NCBI RefSeq assembly: GCF_003056335.1
Contig: NZ_PYWA01000009.1
Span: 1 to 64,000 of the forward strand
Length of the DNA stretch: 64,000 bases
Source: Paracoccus indicus
GTDB taxonomy: Bacteria > Pseudomonadota > Alphaproteobacteria > Rhodobacterales > Rhodobacteraceae
Direction: 5' to 3'
A model generated the notes under the pieces. It searched no databases. It was given only the letters and a program-made list of their open reading frames with translations, and had not been told where the DNA came from. Shown in pieces: positions 24,902 through 34,113 of the stretch. The stretch's first letter is position 1. Every line of letters begins with the position of its first letter. Made by a program: the position numbers and the translations under genes.

Positions 24902-25923
24902 AGCGATCGGCCCTGTTCCGCGCCTCGGGCGCCGTTCTGCTGGCGGGTTTGCTGACGACGGCCTGCGGCAGGCAGGAAACCGCGACTGCGCCGCTTTCAT
25001 CGGACCGTCCCGATCCGCGACCGGCAGTGCAGGAACCCGCTGCTCCGTCGCAGGCCGAATTGCGAAAGGCGCGGGCCGAACGCAACCGTGCGGCCAATGC
25101 GGTCCAGACCTCGGCCAGCGCGGCCAGCCAGTCGCAGAGCGACTATTACGCCGCCATGCAGCGCCGCCTGATCGCGCAGGGCAAGCTGCGGCGTGATCGC
25201 GTTCCGCAGGACGCCCCCATCACCGCCGAAACGCTGACCCGCGATTTCATGGCCATCGCGCTTCGCGACGAATACAGCCGCAGCGGCGACGCGCTTGTGT
25301 CGCAGGCCCGCAGCGCCCCCCTGCGCCGGTGGGAACAGCCGGTGCGCTTGCAGCTGGAATTCGGCCCCTCGACCCAGATCGCCGAACGTGCCGCCTGGCG
25401 GTCCGAGGTCGCGGGCTTCGGGAACCGCCTTTCCTCGGCCACCAACCACCCTGTCGCGCTGACGGCGAGCGGTGGCAATTTCGCCGTGCTGATCCTGTCC
25501 GAGGATGAACGCCGCTCCATCGGTCCTCGGCTGACCGAACTGGTCCCCGGCATCCCCACCCAAGATGCGGCGATGCTGGAAAACCTGCCCCCTGCAATCA
25601 GCTGCACGGTCTTCGCCTATTCCAAGGGCAGCGCCAGCGAATACGCCCATGCCGTCGCCGTCATCCGGTCCGAGCTGCCGCCGCTGCTGCGCACCTCCTG
25701 CATCCACGAGGAGATCGCCCAAGGCATGGGACTGGCCAACGACAGCCCCGCCGCGCGCCCCTCGATCTTCAACGACGACGAGGAATTCGCCCTGCTGACG
25801 CGCCATGACGAACTGCTGCTGCAGATTCTCTATGATCCGCGCCTGCGTCCCGGCATGTCGGACGCGCAGGCCGCCCCCATCGTTCGCCAGATCGCCTCGG
25901 AACTGCTGGGCGAGGCCGCCTGA
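24898..25923 (+). CDS. DUF2927-type lipoprotein
   Basis: This 341-residue precursor has a lipoprotein signal: MKRSALFRASGAVLLAGLLT, then TAC as the lipobox. A Ser/Ala/Gln-rich linker follows, then a C-terminal domain with CIHEEIAQGMGLAND and SIFNDDEEFALLTRHDELLL, which I recognise as DUF2927. The His-Glu pair in CIHEE recalls a metal site, but function is unknown. It probably sits in the periplasm tethered to a membrane. Translation is coupled to telA through an ATGA overlap. Confidence 0.82.
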   Translation: MKRSALFRASGAVLLAGLLTTACGRQETATAPLSSDRPDPRPAVQEPAAPSQAELRKARAERNRAANAVQTSASAASQSQSDYYAAMQRRLIAQGKLRRDRVPQDAPITAETLTRDFMAIALRDEYSRSGDALVSQARSAPLRRWEQPVRLQLEFGPSTQIAERAAWRSEVAGFGNRLSSATNHPVALTASGGNFAVLILSEDERRSIGPRLTELVPGIPTQDAAMLENLPPAISCTVFAYSKGSASEYAHAVAVIRSELPPLLRTSCIHEEIAQGMGLANDSPAARPSIFNDDEEFALLTRHDELLLQILYDPRLRPGMSDAQAAPIVRQIASELLGEAA

Positions 25924-25956
25924 GCCCGCCCGCAGGCATCAGAAAGGAAAATGCCC

Positions 25957-27060
25957 ATGTCCATCTTCGACATCCTCGGCGGCGAATTCATCGACGTCAT
26001 CGAATGGACCGCAGACGACCGCGACACGATGGTCTGGCGCTTCGATACGGTCGGCCATGCCATCAAATACGGTGCCAAGCTGACCGTTCGCGAAGGCCAG
26101 GCGGCGGTCTTCGTCCATGAAGGCCAGCTGGCCGATGTCTTCGGGCCGGGGCTTTACCTGCTGGAGACGAACAACCTGCCGATCCTGACACGGCTACAGC
26201 ACTGGGACCACGGCTTCCGCAGCCCCTTCAAGTCGGAAATTTATTTCGTCAACAAGACCCGCTTCAACGACCTGAAATGGGGCACGCGCAACCCGATCAT
26301 CGCCCGCGACCCGGAATTCGGCCCCGTGCGCCTGCGCGCCTTCGGCACATATTCCATGCGCGTCACGGACCCTGCGCGCTTCATGTCCGAGATCGTCGGC
26401 ACCGACGGCGATTTCACCAAGGATGAGATCACCCTGCAGATCCGCAACGTCATCGTGCAGGAATTTTCCCGTGCCATCGCCGCCGCCAACATCCCCGTTT
26501 TGGACATGGCGGCCAATACCGGCCAGCTGGCCACGCTGGTCGCCAAGGCCATCGCCCCGGTGATCGAGACCTATGGCCTGACCCTGCCCGAATTCTATAT
26601 CGAGAATGTCAGCCTTCCCTCCGAGGTCGAGGCGATGCTGGACAAGCGCACCTCGATGGGGATCGTCGGCGATCTGGACCGCTTCAGCCAATATGCCGCC
26701 TCCGAGGCGATGATGAACGCCGCCCAGAACCAAGGCGGTGCCGGGGCCGGTTTCGGGGCCGCGATGGGTGCGGCGATGGGCATGGCGCGCAGCGGCCCCT
26801 GGGGCGCAGCGCCCCAGCCCGCCCCCGCAGCACCGCCCCCCCTGCCTGGTCGCGCGGTCGAAACCGTCTGGCATGTGGCCATCGGCGGTCAGGCTCAGGG
26901 GCCCTTCGGTCGCGGTCATCTGGGACGGCTGGTGGCCGATGGCAGCTTTTCCCGCGACACATTGGTCTGGACGCCGGGTCAGGACGGCTGGCTGCCCGCC
27001 GAGGATGTGCCGGAACTGGCGCAGCTGTTCACCATGATGCCGCCGCCCCTGCCCGGCTGA
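25957..27060 (+). CDS. SPFH-domain protein with C-terminal GYF_2 domain (YdjI-like)
   Basis: This 367-residue protein has an SPFH/band-7-like core (about residues 10-250: EFIDVIEWTADDRDTMVWRF, GFRSPFKSEIYFVNKTRFND, LPEFYIENVSLPSEVEAMLD), a Gly/Ala/Pro-rich linker, and a GYF_2-like end (VWHVAIGGQAQGPFGRGHLG, then VWTPGQDGWLPA). ATG 25957 lies eight bases from AAAGGA, a better fit than the ATG at 25951. Such proteins sit with zinc-ribbon membrane proteins, as here. The role is thought to be membrane scaffolding, unproven. Confidence 0.85.
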   Translation: MSIFDILGGEFIDVIEWTADDRDTMVWRFDTVGHAIKYGAKLTVREGQAAVFVHEGQLADVFGPGLYLLETNNLPILTRLQHWDHGFRSPFKSEIYFVNKTRFNDLKWGTRNPIIARDPEFGPVRLRAFGTYSMRVTDPARFMSEIVGTDGDFTKDEITLQIRNVIVQEFSRAIAAANIPVLDMAANTGQLATLVAKAIAPVIETYGLTLPEFYIENVSLPSEVEAMLDKRTSMGIVGDLDRFSQYAASEAMMNAAQNQGGAGAGFGAAMGAAMGMARSGPWGAAPQPAPAAPPPLPGRAVETVWHVAIGGQAQGPFGRGHLGRLVADGSFSRDTLVWTPGQDGWLPAEDVPELAQLFTMMPPPLPG

Positions 27061-27064
27061 GCCG

Positions 27065-28228
27065 ATGCCCGCGATGGAACACCGCTTTCCCTGCGCGCAA
27101 TGCGGGGCCAGCCTGCGCTTTCAGCCAGGCCAGCAGGTGCTGGTCTGCGACTATTGCGGGCATCGGCAGGACATCGGTCCCGGCCCCTCTCGCGCACCCG
27201 GCCATCAGCCCGCGCCCAAGGGAAGCCTGCAGTGGGACGCCAGCCACAAGGCCCCGCAACTGGTCGAGATCCCGCTGCAGAAGGGCCTGCATCTGGATGC
27301 GGGCTCCGCCGACATCACCCAGACCGTGCGCACCCTGTCCTGCCCGAATTGCGGGGCGCGCGTGGATCTGGACGACGACCACCACGCCAGCCGCTGCCCC
27401 TTCTGCGCCACGCCGGTGGTCACCGATACCGGGGCGACCCGCCGGATCAAGCCGCAGGGCGTGCTGCCCTTCGCCCTGACCGAACAGCAGGCCCGCGAGG
27501 CGATGCGCGACTGGCTGGGCAGCCTGTGGTTCGCGCCGTCGGGGCTGACGGCCTATGCCCGCAAAGATCGGCGGCTGACCGGGATCTATTCTCCCTTCTG
27601 GACCTTCGACGCCAGCAGTCGCAGCCGCTATCGCGGTCAGCGCGGCGATACCTATTACGAAACCGTCTATGTCACCCAGCAGGTCAATGGCCGCAATCAA
27701 CGGGTCGCACGGCAGGTCCCCAAGATCCGCTGGCGGCCCGTGTCGGGTCAGGTCGCACGGGACTTCAACGATGTCCTGGTGCCCGCATCGACCGCCCTGC
27801 CCCCCGCCATGACGCAGGCGCTGATGCCATGGGATCTGGCGCAGCTGACCGACTACCGCCCCGCCTTCCTCTCGGGCTTCGAGGCCGAGGGATACACCAC
27901 CCCCCTGGCCCAGGGTCATCAGGCGGCCCGCGCCCAGATGGCGCAGGTCATCGCCGGGGACGCCCGACGCGCCATCGGCGGCGACCACCAACGCATCGAC
28001 GCCATCGACAGCGATTTCTCGGCCGAGACCTTCAAGCACATCCTGCTGCCGATCTGGACGGCGGCCTATCGCTACAACGGCAAAAGCTATCGCTTCGTCG
28101 TCAACGGCCAGTCGGGACGGGTGACGGGACAGCGCCCGTGGTCGGTCTGGAAAATCGCTGCCGCCGCTTTCGTCGCGCTGGTAGCGTTAGCAGTTTTCAT
28201 GTATCTGGCCAACTCAGGACAGATCTGA
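27065..28228 (+). CDS. Zinc-ribbon membrane protein (partner of SPFH-GYF)
   Basis: This is a 387-residue protein with two CxxC ribbons near the start (CAQC and CDYC) and two more at about 95-120 (CPNC and CPFC). A long central domain includes SPFWTFDASSRSRYRGQRGD and DTYYETVYVT, and a single C-terminal membrane helix reads FVALVALAVFMYLANSG. The first ATG (27065) is four bases after the SPFH gene; 27074 is an alternative. It probably forms an inner-membrane complex with the SPFH protein. The function is unknown. Confidence 0.85.
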   Translation: MPAMEHRFPCAQCGASLRFQPGQQVLVCDYCGHRQDIGPGPSRAPGHQPAPKGSLQWDASHKAPQLVEIPLQKGLHLDAGSADITQTVRTLSCPNCGARVDLDDDHHASRCPFCATPVVTDTGATRRIKPQGVLPFALTEQQAREAMRDWLGSLWFAPSGLTAYARKDRRLTGIYSPFWTFDASSRSRYRGQRGDTYYETVYVTQQVNGRNQRVARQVPKIRWRPVSGQVARDFNDVLVPASTALPPAMTQALMPWDLAQLTDYRPAFLSGFEAEGYTTPLAQGHQAARAQMAQVIAGDARRAIGGDHQRIDAIDSDFSAETFKHILLPIWTAAYRYNGKSYRFVVNGQSGRVTGQRPWSVWKIAAAAFVALVALAVFMYLANSGQI

Positions 28229-28240
28229 AAGGGGCACGCC

Positions 28241-29152
28241 ATGATTTTGTGCGCAGGAGAATCGCTGATCGACATGGTGCCGGAGAACGGCGCCTTCCGG
28301 CCCCTTGCCGGCGGAGCGGTCTATAACACCGCCATCGCGCTTGGCCGCCTTGGTCAGGACACCGGCTATCTCTGGCCTATCAGCCGCGACCCCTTCGGCG
28401 ACGTGATCATGCGCCCCCTGGCCGAGGCGGGGGTGAACATCGACCTCTGCCCGCGCACCGACCGGCTGACGACGCTGGCGCTGGTGACCCTGACGAATGG
28501 CGAGGCGCTCTATTCCTTCTACGACGAAGGCTCGGCAGGGCGGATGATGACCAGCGAGGACATCGCCCCACTGCCCGCCAGCATCACCGCGCTCTTCGCA
28601 GGCGGCATCAGCCTGGTGCCCGACCCCTGCGGTGCCGCGATCGAGGCGCTGATCGCCCAGCATCACGACCGCCTGCCGGTGATGATCGACCCGAACATCC
28701 GCCCGTTCTTCATCACCGATCCCGACAGCTATCGCGCCCGTCTGGACCGGATGCTGCCGATGGCCGATATCGTCAAGCTGTCGGCGGACGACCTCGAATG
28801 GCTCTATCCCGGCATGCCCCCCGAGGATGCCGCCCGCAAGGTTCTGGCCACGGGGCCGAAAATGGTGCTGCAGACCGGCGGCGAGGCCGGAGCGAAAGCG
28901 ATCTGGGACGGCCCGACGGTCAGCGCCCCCGCCGTGCGCACCACGGTGTCGGACACCATCGGCGCGGGCGATACCTTCAATGCGGGCGTTCTGGCCAGCT
29001 TCGATCGTCAGGGTGTTCTGACCAAATCGGGGCTTGCCTCGGTCACGGCCGATCAGATCCACAGTGCCCTGACGCTTGGGGCCAAGGCCGCTGCCGTCAC
29101 CGTATCACGCCCCGGCGCAAACCCGCCCTGGGCACATGAAATGACCGCCTGA
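28241..29152 (+). CDS. PfkB-family carbohydrate kinase (fructokinase-like)
   Basis: This 303-residue cytoplasmic kinase begins MILCAGESLIDMVPENGAFR. GGAVYNTAIALGRLGQDTGY is the N-terminal PfkB motif. The C-terminal DTIGAGDTFNAGVLASF holds the catalytic Asp and the anion hole. It phosphorylates a sugar with ATP; fructose is the commonest substrate for this branch, but ribokinase-type alternatives cannot be excluded. It follows the zinc-ribbon gene by twelve bases with AAAGGGGC as ribosome-binding site, and it converges on hflX. Confidence 0.88.
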   Translation: MILCAGESLIDMVPENGAFRPLAGGAVYNTAIALGRLGQDTGYLWPISRDPFGDVIMRPLAEAGVNIDLCPRTDRLTTLALVTLTNGEALYSFYDEGSAGRMMTSEDIAPLPASITALFAGGISLVPDPCGAAIEALIAQHHDRLPVMIDPNIRPFFITDPDSYRARLDRMLPMADIVKLSADDLEWLYPGMPPEDAARKVLATGPKMVLQTGGEAGAKAIWDGPTVSAPAVRTTVSDTIGAGDTFNAGVLASFDRQGVLTKSGLASVTADQIHSALTLGAKAAAVTVSRPGANPPWAHEMTA

Positions 29153-29179
29153 CCTGCAGGCGGGTCCGGGCAGGCGGGT

Positions 29180-29232
29180 CCGGGAGGGGCGCAGCCCCAC
29201 CCGGCGGGGGGCTACGGGGGGCTGGCCCCCCG
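29180..29232. repeat. Cluster of GC-rich palindromes between convergent genes
   Basis: GGGGCGCAGCCCC and CGGGGGGCTGGCCCCCCG are strong stem-loops lying between the sugar kinase and hflX stops. CGGGTCCGGG is repeated twice just before them. They resemble the palindromes at 19445-19477 and may act as a bidirectional transcript end without a T-tract. Confidence 0.6.
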
Positions 29233-29257
29233 CCCCTGTCGCGGGACGCAAATGCGG

Positions 29258-30655
29258 TCAGTCCGCCGGGTGCCAGCCGCCCGGTCTCATCGGCTCCTGA
29301 TCGTCGTCCTCATCCGGCTCGACCTCGGTGGCGGTACCGGTGAAAGCCTCGAAGGCGCCCTTCTGGCGGGCGGTCCAGCGCAGGTTCAGGTTCAACCCGT
29401 CCTCGCCGGCCTCTTCGCTCTCGACGACGCCGGCCTCATGCAGCCAGGCACGGCTGCGACCATCGGCGAAGTCCAGCACCACGCTCTCATCGAAGCGATG
29501 TTCGTCCAGAACCTCGCCCAGACTGTGGTCGATGGCGCCGATCAGATCCTCAAGCCCCTCGCCTGACAAGGCGCTGACGGCCTGCACGCCTTCGGTGCGG
29601 GCATCGGTGCGGCGCAAGGCTGCGCGGGTATCCGCCCCAAGGGCATCGATCTTGTTCCAGACCTCGATGGCGGCGACATCGTCTTCGACCCCCAAACTGT
29701 CCAGGATCTCGGCGACATCCGACGCCTGCTCTTCGGTCTCGGGGTGGCTGATGTCGCGGACGTGCAGGATCAGATCGGCCTCCAGCACCTCCTCCAGCGT
29801 GGCGCGGAAGGCGGCGACCAGTTCGGTCGGCAGATCGCTGATGAAGCCCACCGTGTCCGACAGGATGATCTTGCGCCCCGAGCTGCCCCCCGCAGCATCC
29901 GGAAGACGGATGGCGCGCATGGTCGGGTCCAAGGTCGCAAACAGCATGTCCTTGGCAAAAACCTCGGCGCCCGTCAGGCGGTTGAACAGGGTCGATTTGC
30001 CCGCGTTGGTATAGCCCACCAGCGCGACGATGGGGTAAGGTACCTTGGCGCGTGCGGCACGGTGCAGCGTGCGGGTCTTGACCACGCGTTCCAGCTGACG
30101 GCGCAGCCGCGTCATCTGTTCGTCGATGGCCCGGCGGTCGGCCTCGATCTGGGTTTCGCCGGGACCGCCGACAAAGCCAAGACCGCCGCGCTGGCGCTCA
30201 AGGTGGGTCCAGGCCCGCACAAGACGCGTCCGCTGATAGGACAGCGCCGCCAGCTCGACCTGCAGCACACCTTCGCGCGTCCGCGCACGGTCGGCAAAGA
30301 TTTCAAGGATAAGCCCGGTCCGGTCCAGCAGCTTGACGCCCCAGTCCTTTTCCAGGTTGCGCTGTTGCACGGGGGTCACGGGGCCGTCGATCAGGACAAG
30401 CTCGGCCTCGGCCTGTTCCAGACGCTCGCCTATTTCGGCCAGCTTGCCCTTGCCGAACAGCTTTCCGGGGTTGGGTTCACGCACATTCGCGACTTCCTGC
30501 CCGACCAGTTCGATCCCCGGCAGGGCGTGGGCAAGCGCCACGGCCTCGGCCAGGGAATGTTCCGGTTCGCGCCGCTGCGTGCGCGCGCGACCGAGGTCGG
30601 GGTGGATGACGTAAGCGCGGGTCGGTTTAATTTCGGTAGATGTCAGTTCCGCCAA
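29258..30655 (-). CDS. hflX: GTPase HflX
   Basis: This is a 465-residue ribosome-associated GTPase that splits stalled ribosomes. The N-terminal HflX domain has LFGKGKLAEIGERLEQAEAE and a Gly-rich GGLGFVGGPGETQIEADRR. The G domain has G1 GYTNAGKST, G3 DTVGF and G4 NKID. The C-terminus is acidic. The start is TTG: the hfq TGA is followed directly by TTG at 30655, with AGGCGAGG upstream, and no in-frame ATG lies near the expected N-terminus. Translation therefore depends on hfq readthrough or coupling. Confidence 0.95.
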   Translation of the reverse strand: MAELTSTEIKPTRAYVIHPDLGRARTQRREPEHSLAEAVALAHALPGIELVGQEVANVREPNPGKLFGKGKLAEIGERLEQAEAELVLIDGPVTPVQQRNLEKDWGVKLLDRTGLILEIFADRARTREGVLQVELAALSYQRTRLVRAWTHLERQRGGLGFVGGPGETQIEADRRAIDEQMTRLRRQLERVVKTRTLHRAARAKVPYPIVALVGYTNAGKSTLFNRLTGAEVFAKDMLFATLDPTMRAIRLPDAAGGSSGRKIILSDTVGFISDLPTELVAAFRATLEEVLEADLILHVRDISHPETEEQASDVAEILDSLGVEDDVAAIEVWNKIDALGADTRAALRRTDARTEGVQAVSALSGEGLEDLIGAIDHSLGEVLDEHRFDESVVLDFADGRSRAWLHEAGVVESEEAGEDGLNLNLRWTARQKGAFEAFTGTATEVEPDEDDDQEPMRPGGWHPAD

Positions 30656-30889
30656 TCAATCCTCGCCTTCATACAGGCTTATGGGCTGGCCCGGCATGAT
30701 CGTGCTGATCGCATGCTTGTAGACCAGCTGCGATTGCCCGTCACGACGCAGCAATACGCAGAAGTTATCGAACCAGGTGATGACGCCTTGCAGTTTGACG
30801 CCGTTGATCAGGAATATGGTGACCGGCACCTTCGCTTTGCGGACATGGTTCAGGAATGCGTCCTGCAGGTTCTGCTTGTCGCCAGCCAT
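30656..30889 (-). CDS. hfq: RNA chaperone Hfq
   Basis: At 77 residues this is the short alphaproteobacterial Hfq. [20 protein letters not shown] is Sm1 with the Q-FL proximal-site residues. [11 protein letters not shown] is Sm2 with the YKHA motif. It forms hexamers that pair small RNAs with mRNAs. It lies directly upstream of hflX, the usual arrangement, and downstream of trkH on the same strand with a 118-base gap that probably holds its own promoter. Confidence 0.97.
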   Translation of the reverse strand: MAGDKQNLQDAFLNHVRKAKVPVTIFLINGVKLQGVITWFDNFCVLLRRDGQSQLVYKHAISTIMPGQPISLYEGED

Positions 30890-30943
30890 TTCTTATTCCG
30901 TTTTTCACTGTTCCCCGTCCCGTCAACATCTAAGGAGTTGCCG

Positions 30944-30994
30944 ATGGCCATGCAAGCGCGCGCCCGTCCGCCGACCCATGGGGTCAACATTTAG
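30944..30994 (+). CDS. Possible 16-codon ORF between hfq and trkH
   Basis: AAGGAG sits seven bases before an ATG encoding MAMQARARPPTHGVNI and a stop. It lies on the plus strand, antisense to the hfq leader and ending 13 bases before the trkH stop. The ribosome-binding site is good, but there is no other evidence and chance is a fair explanation. Confidence 0.15.
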   Translation: MAMQARARPPTHGVNI

Positions 30995-31007
30995 GCAACA
31001 CCCGTGA

Positions 31008-32639
31008 TCAGCGGCGCCAGAATTCAGGGGAAAACAGGGCCAGCATGGCCAGCGTCTCGATGCGGCCAAGGATCATGGCGAAGGCCAGGACGACCTTGGT
31101 GAAGACCGGCAGGCCCGACCACCCCTCCCAGGGGGCGGATGCGATGCCGGCGCTGGCCTCGAATGCGGGGGTCAGGGGGATGGCGCCCGCAAGGGGTCCG
31201 GTGTTCGTCAGCGCCGCGATCGAGAGGATGGTCGCCGTCTCGAACTCGATGGCGTGGATGGACACTAAGGTGACCACGGCGGCGATGGACATGGCGAACA
31301 GCATGAAGAAGATGAAGGCCAGATAGGCCCCCTCGCGCCGCAGACGCCGCGCGATCCGCCCCCCGCCCGAGACGCTGCTGGGGTGGATGATCCGCTCCAT
31401 CTCGCGCTCTCCGTGGCGGGCCAGGGCATAGACCCGCAGCAGCTTGACGCCCCCCGCCGTGGTGGCGATGCCGCCGCCCATCATCGCCAGCCCCGCAAGG
31501 ATCAGCCCCGGCGCATTCAGCCCCGACCATGCCCGCGCCCCCTGCCAATCGACCGAGTTCCACCCCGTCGTCGTCAGATAGCTGAGCGCGTTGAACATCA
31601 CCCCCCAAAGCGCCGAAAGCCCGTTGACCAGATCGGCCAGCATCAGCGGCATCTTGGGTCCGGTGCTGGCCACGTCGATGGCCCCCAGGAAGTGGCGCAG
31701 GAACAGGACGGCGCTGACCAGCACGACCATGGCGACGGCCATCTGCAGCTCGGGGTCCTCGCGCAGGCGTTCGGTGGCGCGCAATTCGCTGCCCCCCGGC
31801 CAGAAGCGGCGCGACAGGGCGGGGATCAGGAAGACGAAGATCAGCATCTCGCCCGCGACGCCCGACATCTCTCCGGTCTGGCCGATGACCGGCGAGATGC
31901 CCGAGGTGGACAGCGTGCCCATCGCCCGCGTCAGTGCCAGGAAGGACGGATCGCCCAGCAGCAGCAGCCCGATCCACAGGATCAGCGTCAGCACGACATA
32001 GACCGGCCCCACCAGCCGTGCCGCCCGCATCAGCCGCACACCGGGGTCCGAGGTGCGGCTGTCGTGGCGCGGGTCCGACAGATGCGAGACCGGCTGGCGC
32101 GGATCGGCGGATCGCGGCAGCTTCTGGACGTGTTCGTCGCGGCCATAGGGGCTGGACATGATCTCGAACCCGCCCACGCGCAGCGGCGCCAGGATCGCCA
32201 CCGCCGAGATCAGCACGAAGAACCCGCCCATCCAGCCCACCAGCGACCGCCACAGATGCAGCGGCGCGGGCAGCAGGTCCGCCGAATAGAGCGAGGCCCC
32301 CGTCGTCGTCAGCGAGGACACCATTTCCCACCAGGCGTTGAAGAAGCCGGTATCGGGCAGGCTTTCGGCGAAGGGCAGCGCCATCAGCAACGGCAGGAAC
32401 CCGAAGACCCCCAGCATGGTCAGCAGCGTTTCGCGCGACCTTTGCGGGCGCGGGTTGGCATGGGTCGCCAGCCCGATCAGCCCGCAGAAGGTCAGGATGA
32501 ACAGCGCCGCATAGAAGAAGGTGCGGGCGATGACGTCCTCGTTGCGGACCGATGCGAAGGAGGCCGGGACCAGCATCGTCAGCGCGACGATCCCGCTCAG
32601 CAGGACCAGAAGCGGCAGACGTTGCAGGATGCGGATCAT
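31008..32639 (-). CDS. trkH: Trk/Ktr-type potassium uptake channel subunit TrkH
   Basis: This is a 543-residue inner-membrane protein with the four M1-P-M2 repeats of the SKT channel superfamily. The selectivity-filter segments are visible as SLTTTGASLY, GTLSTSGISP, SYLTTTGWNS and ALTNTGPLAG. It conducts K+ when gated by TrkA. The gene follows trkA by nine bases in the same operon. A hydrophilic loop of about 50 residues (GRDEHVQKLPRSADPRQPVS and beyond) lies between the first two repeats. A downstream GTPase/RNA-chaperone pair is unrelated in function. Confidence 0.93.
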   Translation of the reverse strand: MIRILQRLPLLVLLSGIVALTMLVPASFASVRNEDVIARTFFYAALFILTFCGLIGLATHANPRPQRSRETLLTMLGVFGFLPLLMALPFAESLPDTGFFNAWWEMVSSLTTTGASLYSADLLPAPLHLWRSLVGWMGGFFVLISAVAILAPLRVGGFEIMSSPYGRDEHVQKLPRSADPRQPVSHLSDPRHDSRTSDPGVRLMRAARLVGPVYVVLTLILWIGLLLLGDPSFLALTRAMGTLSTSGISPVIGQTGEMSGVAGEMLIFVFLIPALSRRFWPGGSELRATERLREDPELQMAVAMVVLVSAVLFLRHFLGAIDVASTGPKMPLMLADLVNGLSALWGVMFNALSYLTTTGWNSVDWQGARAWSGLNAPGLILAGLAMMGGGIATTAGGVKLLRVYALARHGEREMERIIHPSSVSGGGRIARRLRREGAYLAFIFFMLFAMSIAAVVTLVSIHAIEFETATILSIAALTNTGPLAGAIPLTPAFEASAGIASAPWEGWSGLPVFTKVVLAFAMILGRIETLAMLALFSPEFWRR

Positions 32640-32648
32640 CGCGCGCCC

Positions 32649-34025
32649 CTAGAAGAAGTCGATTGAGACTTGCAGCAGACGCTCGACCTCGTGGACGTCC
32701 TTGGTCAGCGCGAAGATCAGGACGATGTCGCCTTCCTCGATCCTAGTGTCGGCCATGGGCTTGATGACCTTGTCGCCCTTGCGGACGGCACCAAGCAGGG
32801 CACCTTCGGGAAATTCGATATCGCGGATGGCGCGGCCCGACATGGGGCTGGTGGACAGAACCTGCGCCTCCATCACCTCGGCCTCGGCGTCGCCGATGGA
32901 ATAGATGTCGCGCACCCGCCCGTGGCGGATGTGGCGCAGGATGGTGGAGACGGTCGTCGCGCGCGGGTTGATATAGGCGTCGATGTCCAGCGCCCCCATC
33001 AGGGGCACCAGCGTCGGGTCGTTGATCAGCGCGATGGCCATCTTGGCACCCGCCTGCTTGGCGCGCACGGATGCCAGGATGTTGGTCTTGTCGTCATCGG
33101 TCACGGCCAGCACGGCATCGGCTTGCGGCACGCCCGCCTCGTCCAGCAGTTCGGCCGACAGCCCGTCGCCGTTCAGCACGATGGTGCGCTCCAACCGGTC
33201 GGCGGCGAATTCGGCGCGGGTGCGGTCGCGCTCGATCAGCTTGGCGCGGATGCGGTCGGCGCGGTTTTCCAGCGTCTGAGCCACGGCCAGACCGACGTTG
33301 CCTGCGCCGATGATGGTGACGCGTTCCTGCTTCTGCGGCGGCTTGCCGAAGATATCCAGCGTGCGCGGCACATCGTCGACATGGCTGAAGACATAGATCT
33401 GGTCGCCCGCGAACAGCTGGTCGCCCGCCTCGGGGGCGAACAGGCGGCCTTCGCGGCGAACACCGGCGACGATGGCGCGCAGGCTGGAAAACAGTTCCGT
33501 CAACTGGCGCAGGGGCGTGTTCAGTGCCGGGCAATCGGGCTCCAGATCGATGCCCAGCATGTGGATCTGGTCGTCCATGAAGGTCTCGACATCGAAGGTC
33601 GAGGGCGCCGACAGCCGCTGCAAGGCAGCCAGCGCGACTTCGCGTTCCGGGCTGATGACCACGTCGATCGGCAGATGTTCGGTGCGGTAGAGGTCGGAGT
33701 AGATCGCGTCCAGATAGGCCCCCGACCGCAGGCGCGCGATCTTGCGCGGCACCTGAAAGACGGAATGGGCCACCTGGCAGGTGACCATGTTCACCTCGTC
33801 CGAATGGGTGGCGGCGATGATCAGATCGGCATCGCGCGCGCCTGCGCGGTCCAGCACGTCGGGATGGCTGCCAAAGCCCGTGACGCCCTGCACGTCCAGC
33901 GCATCGGTGGCGCGGCGGATCAGGTCGGGATTGTTGTCGATGACCGTGACATCGTTTCGTTCCCCCGACAGGTGGCGGGCAATCTGCCAGCCGACCTGTC
34001 CGGCCCCGCAAATGATGATTTTCAT
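32649..34025 (-). CDS. trkA: Trk system potassium uptake regulator TrkA
   Basis: This 458-residue peripheral membrane protein is made of two RCK units. Each has a Rossmann NAD(H)-binding fold (MKIIICGAGQVGWQIARHLS, and later VTIIGAGNVGLAVAQTLENR) followed by a TrkA-C domain. It gates TrkH in response to nucleotides. ATG 34025 starts the typical MKIIICGAG. It lies 88 bases downstream of ntrX and just before trkH, the standard order in this group. Confidence 0.96.
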   Translation of the reverse strand: MKIIICGAGQVGWQIARHLSGERNDVTVIDNNPDLIRRATDALDVQGVTGFGSHPDVLDRAGARDADLIIAATHSDEVNMVTCQVAHSVFQVPRKIARLRSGAYLDAIYSDLYRTEHLPIDVVISPEREVALAALQRLSAPSTFDVETFMDDQIHMLGIDLEPDCPALNTPLRQLTELFSSLRAIVAGVRREGRLFAPEAGDQLFAGDQIYVFSHVDDVPRTLDIFGKPPQKQERVTIIGAGNVGLAVAQTLENRADRIRAKLIERDRTRAEFAADRLERTIVLNGDGLSAELLDEAGVPQADAVLAVTDDDKTNILASVRAKQAGAKMAIALINDPTLVPLMGALDIDAYINPRATTVSTILRHIRHGRVRDIYSIGDAEAEVMEAQVLSTSPMSGRAIRDIEFPEGALLGAVRKGDKVIKPMADTRIEEGDIVLIFALTKDVHEVERLLQVSIDFF

Positions 34026-34113
34026 CCACAGCCCTCTTGCCGCATGCGCCCGATCAGGGGACGCCACCCATGCCTATGCCGGGGCGGCGTGACGCGCAAG
34101 CGCCCCGAACCCG

